From Leucosporidium creatinivorum (Eukaryota > Basidiomycota > Microbotryomycetes > Leucosporidiales > Leucosporidiaceae), in NCBI GenBank assembly GCA_001600635.1, contig BCKL01000046.1, positions 1 through 60,264 of the forward strand: DNA of 60,264 bases, read 5' to 3'. Numbering within the stretch: position 1 is the first letter of the stretch; every line of letters starts with the position of its first letter. Positions 55,526-60,264 of this stretch are shown here, in pieces. The translations under genes and the position numbers were made by a program. Below the pieces are notes generated by a model. That model was not told the origin of the DNA, searched no databases, and was given only the letters and a program-made list of their open reading frames with translations.

Positions 55526-56337
55526 TCATCCTGCATCATGACGTCCTTGTCCTTGGTTCCATAGCGCATCTCCTACATATCCTCTCCTACTACGCACATA
55601 CAACTCCCACTTGTTGCTCTTCCATTGCCCGGCAAGCTTGACCACCTCCTCGGGCACGCCTTGGTTGAGCAAGAAGTTCGTTCCTCCGATGCGGAAGCTG
55701 TGTCCGGTAAATCGCTGTAGGCCTTCCGTCTGCCAAATCTGATTGACGCGCCTGAGGGAGACGTTGCGAGTCATTGGGACAAGCTTGTTCTTTGCGTTGA
55801 AGTACAAGAAGAGGTGGGCGTCGGCGGGCGCTGACTTGAAGACCATCTGCTGTAGGAGAGCTCGTTTTGGGTTGCACATTGAGTGGTCGATAAGTGCGAC
55901 AATCTGCTTCTTGTTAGGCTTCTTGGTCTTGGTCCACGGGAGCTCGATCTCCATCATCTTTCGTCCCTTCGGCGATGTGAACGAGGTTACATCGCTGCAC
56001 TTGACGTCTTCTTGGGGTTGAACAACTTCTGCGTCTCGACCGTAATTTCTCCTAGTTGGCAGACACCGTGGAAGGCAAGGAAGGCGCAAGCTTTGACGGC
56101 TACATCGAGCGACGATCTTCCGAGGTTCTTGTGGAGAGCACCGAGCATGGCGAGGGTGACGGGCGGGCAAGGGGGCTTCTGGTAGTCTGACCCTTTCCTC
56201 TTGGCAGCGCCTCTGAGCACCTCGAGCCAGTCAAACTCACCCTCTTCAGCTATCGGCCATGCGACGTGGTTGATCTTGTGCCACTTCTTGAGCGCCAAGA
56301 TATCCCTAACCCGACCCAACCCCTTCACCTGTACCAC
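55526..56337 (-). pseudogene. tyrosine recombinase (Crypton-like) remnant
   Basis: Integrase of the tyrosine-recombinase superfamily, which cuts and rejoins DNA through a covalent 3'-phosphotyrosine. The N-terminal part is RVRDILALKKWHKINHVAWP, followed by the core (ACAFLAFHGVCQLGEITVET, MMEIELPWTKTKKPNKKQIV) and the C-terminal catalytic box TGHSFRIGGTNFLLNQGVPE, VVKLAGQWKSNKWELYVR. The HxxR, the following W and the nucleophile-position Tyr are visible; the first catalytic Arg is probably in the GVCQLGE region and not certain. The frame is interrupted at least once, and the 5' end runs into the right inverted arm, so it is not functional as it stands. Which element class it came from cannot be decided here. 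Confidence 0.8.
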
Positions 56338-57170
56338 ACTACAGGCTGAGATTGTTGATGTAGGTGCACAAGATCATGTTCAGCCTCCCCGGAGATCCTC
56401 CTCGGCCCTCACGCCAGAGCTGATCTCTCTTGCTTCAGCCGGTGAGAATAAGGATGGCTAAAGGCAAGCTTTTTACAACAAGCAAAGGCGTTGTAGCAAA
56501 GTGGTTACTGCGTCAGCCTAGAATTGGTATTACCGATTAGCTGATCCTCTCTGAGGGCGTAGGTTCGAGTCCTGCCAACGTCGCTACGAATCATTCTTTT
56601 GCCTCCTGCCACACCCAGGAGGCTACTTTTTATTTTCAGTCACCCTTAAGCTGTAGGACATTGCTATGGCGCAGCTGGCTGGCTCCAGGGGCTTCTCGGA
56701 GCACCCTCGGTGCTGCAAAGATCACTTCTCCTCACTTTGCTTGCCTTTCCCAATTGCTGCCGGTTCCTGGCTTCAGTCGAGTACACCAGCGGTGCAATTG
56801 CAGTCTGTCTACCTGTCGAGCTACCCACAGGTTGCCTTGCCTCAGTTGGAGGTCAGCCTCGTTCACACTAGCTTTGGTGTTGCGGGCGGCAAGCTCCTCA
56901 CATGTCAAGCTGTACCGTTCTGCATTCCCTCCTCTCACTGATCAGCCTTGACAGTATTCTCAGGGCTTCAAGCTTCCTTACAGCTGCCTGCTTGCTTGTC
57001 TCCACCTGCTCAGCTCTGCCTTCCTTGAGCTCTCCTCTCAGGCCTCTTTCTGCGCTCTCCGCAACCTCAACACCAAGAGAAGAGCATTCAAGACATTTCC
57101 ATCACTCTACTTCTTCCCACCAGTAGCACCCTTCCACGCCCCAATAATCAACTCCGCAACTCCCTCAACT
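56330..57170. repeat. right arm of ~840-bp inverted repeat
   Basis: Reverse complement of 47380-48220. It contains the second tRNA-Ser(AGA) and ends with 63 nt of the ureG 3' coding end (inverted) at 57170, where similarity stops sharply. Confidence 0.92.
56487..56583 (+). tRNA. tRNA-Ser(AGA): tRNA-Ser (AGA), intron-containing, right copy
   Basis: Same sequence as the left copy, including the 15-nt intron and the serine long variable arm, but on the plus strand because it lies in the inverted arm. Promoter boxes A and B are intact. Confidence 0.93.
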
Positions 57171-57178
57171 GCAACTTG

Positions 57179-57200
57179 GCAAGGCGCGGCGGCGCCTTGC
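57179..57200. repeat. hairpin at the outer end of the right arm
   Basis: Perfect inverted repeat GCAAGGCGC / GCGCCTTGC with a 4-base loop, eight bases outside the arm end. Confidence 0.8.
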
Positions 57201-58297
57201 GACGCTTCCCTCAACTTTGGACTTAAAGACGTGCGGGCATTTGAGGGAAGATCCTTTTCTCTTTAGCTTGTTATACACACTACAGTCCTGTTATCTCGCG
57301 GTCCCAGTGAGGAGCACTAGAAACCCCGTGCTCCTTTCATTAACGCCCACCTTGTTGCGCACGCTGGTGAAGATGGAGCATGGTGTGGTGGGGAGTAAAG
57401 AGAGTGGTCAAGAGGAGATGGTGGGAGGAACAAGGCGCCAAGCTTGGCGGAGGCGGCGGGTGAGAGACTCAGAGGAGTGGGAGGAAGAAGGATTGAGGCT
57501 GAGGGGAGTGATTGCCGAGAAGGAACGGAGAGAGGAATTGAGGGAGCGCAGCAGAAAGAAAACGGGTGAAGGAAAAGGGGAGTAGGGAAGAGCCGTGGGA
57601 TGCAGAGGGACAGTGTGAGAAGGAGGGATCTGGAGATGTGATGGGAGCAACGAGGGTGAGGGAGGGATGAGGGAGCGGTGGCTGTGTCCGAGGGATGGAC
57701 TTTGAGGGCGAGCAGCTTCGAGCCTTTTCTCCTTCAAGGCTCATCATTTATTCACTGCTTGCTGGTCCTCTGCAAAAGTCCCTTCTTGAGAGAAGAGGAT
57801 TTTTAGGCAGGACTTTTTAGGGCACAGATTTGAGGGTGCTGGGCAATGCCTCTTAAAGGCCGTTTTTCTCTTTCTCTCTTGCCCTTGACAACCCTGCAAG
57901 CTCTCAGATCCACCCATGTTCTTGTGCTTCTAGACTTTCCGCGAGCTCCTAGTGCTCCCTCATCTCCCATCTCTCCCAACTTCACTCCTACTCCTTCAAT
58001 GTCTCCCTTTGTTGAGAAGTCGACAAGGTTCCTCTATCTCATCTAACTTCCCGTCCCCTCACTTTTGCTCTACCTGTCTTCCTTCACCTCCTACCCCTCT
58101 TTGCCAAACCTCGCCTCTCCCCCAAACTTTGCCCCGCTCCTTCCCTAGTCTCACTCTCTCCTAGTTTAGCACTCTCAATAGTTTCCTCTTGATTAGCTCT
58201 TCCACTCTAGTACTACTCTCTCCCTCACTTAGACCCACTCTTTGTGCCAGCAAGCCGGCAAACCATTGCTGAACCCCTCAGCTCGCCTCCCGCCAGC
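57201..58297. other. no supported gene
   Basis: 1.1 kb with simple purine- and pyrimidine-rich tracts. Frames here have no codon bias or motifs. Confidence 0.4.
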
Positions 58298-58379
58298 TCA
58301 TCCCTGCCTCAGCCAAGGCAGCACCGGTCTCGCTACTTCACCCAGGGACACCATACCAAGCGACTGACCAGGCCTTGAA

Positions 58380-58740
58380 GCTGAAGCAGCGCCGCCGACG
58401 ACACTGTAGTCTGGTAATCCGTCGAGGATCCGTAGCCGTAGGCCGACAAATCCCTGAAGGCAATTCCAGCCCTCCTGGCAGGGTTGTTGGGGTCCTCCAA
58501 CTGCATTGGAAGCATCAACTTGCTCCAAGCGCGAGCGCTGAAGTTCGGTGAAGCTGGGTCGAGGTGAGATCCTTCGGCGTGGTCGAAGGGGGTTTTGGGA
58601 CCTTCACCCTTGCTTGCTGAGCGCTGGGATTGGCGAGTGAAGGTGTGAGTGAGGTCGTGGACCTGCTCGTGCGGGAATGGCTGCTCTGCATCACCGGCGG
58701 TGGCCAAGGATGCGCTGCTGCCTGACGCAGAAGGGTCCAT
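58380..58740 (-). pseudogene. N-terminal fragment of a PDR-type (ABCG) multidrug transporter
   Basis: From the ATG at 58740 about 120 residues match the cytosolic N-terminus of pleiotropic-drug-resistance ABC transporters. They include a HEQVHDLTHTFTRQSQRS-type segment, LDPASPNFSARAWSKLML (the typical 'fs.r.w.k.ll' block) and RRAGIAFRDLSAYGYGSSTD followed by YQTTV. A full PDR transporter has about 1,400 residues with two nucleotide-binding and two membrane domains. Here similarity stops near 58380, and no Walker A, membrane segment or later domain follows. It is therefore a truncated gene fragment. Other PDR genes are presumably elsewhere in the genome. Confidence 0.75.
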
Positions 58741-60161
58741 CTTGTTGGATGACAGTTTGGGTGAGTGTTGCTCTTGTGACGCGCGAGTGAGGAGAGAGAA
58801 AGCGCGAGCCCAGTTTGCCCTCTCTAGAGCCCTTCAGAAGCGGCAGAGCTGAGCCGCCGACGTAAAACTGCTGGCTCCCAGCCGGGCTTCCGTTCGAGCA
58901 CGGCTCTCCAAGTTGACAAAGGTGAATTGCAATGGCCAAGGGAGTTGTAAGCAGGGTTCCCCGAGAGTGAGGTAGCAAGAGGAAGCCCCTGAGAGCAAGA
59001 AGAAAAGGAGGCGAGCAGCTTTGCCAAATCACCGAAATGCAAGAACTCGGCCTGTAGGTCCAGGCGAGTGCTCCGAGCTATAGTAGCAGGGTGAGCAGTT
59101 TACCATCTACCCTGCAGTGTGATGATGGCGTTAACGCTGCTTGCAATCTCTCAGTAAACTCGTTTACGTCCTCCGCCGAGCTGCTCAGACGTTGGCCTTC
59201 CTTATGCTCCCACCGAGGTCGAGGAGCGAGGGCTTCGGCTCGCTGTTCCGACATTTTCTTGGCTCACTTCTCCGAGATGTCAGAAAACGAATGCCTGGTT
59301 GGTCTTCTGTCATTTGGATGACTTCTGTGGAGGTGGGCGGTAAGAACCCCACTGAGCCGTTGCAGCTGTCGCAGAGCAAGGCCAACTGTCACGGTCTGCG
59401 CCGAGCAGCTGTCCGAGCAGCTGTCCTCTCCTGAATGAAGCACACTTTAATGGCTTGGAGGGTAGCTTCAGCTTCTTTAGCTTAGTCGCTTTTGAGTGTG
59501 TCCTCTTGAAGCTGGCCCGTGCATGTCAAAACGGCTCACGACGAGCCGGCCGGGGTGAGCGCTCTCACTTGGCTGACGTACTTCTGCACGAGCTCAGTCA
59601 GGTTTGTCAGAGGGTGTGTACTGCATTCAATTGACTTTGGTGTGATCTGTCAGACATCCCATTCAGTGAGCAGGCCGTTCCCTGGCCCTGCCGAGAGGTG
59701 ACTTGCGAAGCTTGTCGCTCTTCACCGGCACTCCCAACCTCAGGTCAGCTTCTCATCTCCTTGATGGCTACATTCCAGTGGAGTCTTGCCGTGTTTGCAG
59801 GCGCTTTCTACACCGTTCTGTACTTTACAAAGTCAGGTAAAGATGGACATTGGGCCGGTAGGGAAGCCGCCTTCCCAAGCGCCGAGCAGATGTCAAGCGC
59901 AGTCCTCCTGCTTGCATGACAGCTAGGTACGACAGCCCTTGCAGGATGATGAGCACCTCTTAAGTGTACTGTACCTTGACCAGGCTACGGTAGAGGTAGA
60001 GGTCAAAGAAGGTCAAAGGGCAGGAGCGGAAGGCTACCGTGCTCGGCGCCGGGCTGCGAGGGCGCGGAGCGCCCTCTGTGGGTCTTGTGGCGGGCCAGGG
60101 AGGTACAGGGTGCAAAAAATGAGTGTGCTGGGCTTGCCCAGCAGCAAAAGAGAAGTAAATG
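58741..60161. other. no supported gene
   Basis: 1.4 kb of short frames on both strands. Some lie next to splice-like sites, but no chain could be built and no motif is recognised. The part next to 58740 would be the old promoter of the transporter fragment. Confidence 0.4.
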
Positions 60162-60264
60162 CGACGTTGGCAGGACTCGAACCTACGCCCTCAGAGAGGA
60201 TTAGCTGAACTTGTTACTTGTAGTAAGCAATTCGAGGCTAACGCAGTAACCACTTTGCTACAAC
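60162..60264 (-). tRNA. tRNA-Ser(CGA): tRNA-Ser (CGA), intron-containing, cut by window edge
   Basis: Same body as the tRNA-Ser(AGA) genes, but the loop is CTCGAA (anticodon CGA), the anticodon stem is TTAGC/GCTAA and the intron is 24 nt. The first three bases lie beyond the window. The variable arm, T arm and discriminator are intact. Confidence 0.9.

Larger units (their letters stand above)
48221..56329 (-). mobile_element. tyrosine-recombinase element remnant between inverted arms
   Basis: About 8.1 kb flanked by the two inverted arms. From 56.3 down to 50.6 kb, coding-like sequence is almost all on the minus strand. It contains a tyrosine recombinase and three blocks of unfamiliar protein. 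The recombinase type (HSFRIGG...GQW...Y) occurs in basidiomycete Cryptons and related recombinase elements. I saw no reverse transcriptase, RNase H, transposase or capsid sequence. The element looks broken, with a handful of interruptions in the reading frames and the start of the recombinase missing at the right arm. The true ends of the original element are uncertain. Confidence 0.6.

Noticed and set aside
48221-56329. Interpretation as an LTR or DIRS-type retroelement
   Set aside because: No reverse transcriptase, RNase H, protease or capsid-like sequence was found, and the inverted arms carry host DNA (ureG, tRNA), not LTRs.
1-60264. CRISPR arrays or bacterial-type operons
   Set aside because: No regularly spaced short repeats, Shine-Dalgarno context or co-directional overlapping genes; the genes are spliced and eukaryotic.

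Overview
The window looks like nuclear DNA of a basidiomycete yeast, most likely Pucciniomycotina, perhaps Microbotryomycetes. It is GC-rich. Host genes are cut into many short exons by introns of about 45-110 nt with GTRNGT donors and CTGAC/CTGAT branch sites. The gene content is ordinary fungal housekeeping: the RNA triphosphatase Cet1, an RPAP3-like TPR protein, a PP2C phosphatase, a VAP protein, UreG, a Zn2Cys6 factor and intron-containing tRNAs. The lineage is an inference from style, not from a search.

Layout. 1-9.4 kb: two small hypothetical genes that share a motif, a histidine-phosphatase gene (3.76-4.81 kb, minus), a degenerate duplicate of part of the ureG gene (5.28-6.52 kb), an intron-containing tRNA-Cys and an unresolved coding stretch (7.06-9.33 kb). 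9.5-14 kb: a large unrecognised protein gene (minus). 14.4-19.1 kb: CET1 (minus), whose fourth intron is 2.2 kb long and carries a ~300-bp tandem repeat. 19.2-21.2 kb: an RPAP3-like gene (plus). 21.5-23.9 kb: two tandem members of an unrecognised small-protein family (minus). 24.5-35.9 kb: PP2C, Zn2Cys6 factor, VAP/Scs2, DUF1479 oxygenase and 3-hydroxyacyl-CoA dehydrogenase. 36.5-38.7 kb: two more members of the small-protein family (plus), both apparently damaged. 39.3-41.9 kb: a triose-phosphate-type transporter. 42.8-47.4 kb: ureG, with a 2.8-kb third intron and a 12-nt microexon.

47.4-57.2 kb is an accessory block. Two inverted arms of about 840 bp, near-identical over most of their length, each carry the last 63 nt of ureG and an intron-containing tRNA-Ser(AGA). 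They enclose about 8 kb of minus-strand coding remnants, including a tyrosine recombinase with the HxxR...Y signature (Crypton-like or related) and several proteins I do not recognise. A 5' half of the same tRNA-Ser lies in a direct repeat at the left end. To the right are a truncated PDR-type ABC-transporter N-terminus and, at the window edge, a second serine isoacceptor, tRNA-Ser(CGA).

The most notable signals are the tRNA-Ser/inverted-repeat/tyrosine-recombinase block, the four-member small-protein family, and two host genes (CET1, ureG) with repeat-filled introns 20-40 times longer than their neighbours. The ureG intron also has a second genomic copy at 5.3-6.5 kb. Exon models for the phosphatase, CET1, the RPAP3-like gene, ureG and three small-family genes were checked by hand for reading phase. 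Other multi-exon models are approximate inside their ends.
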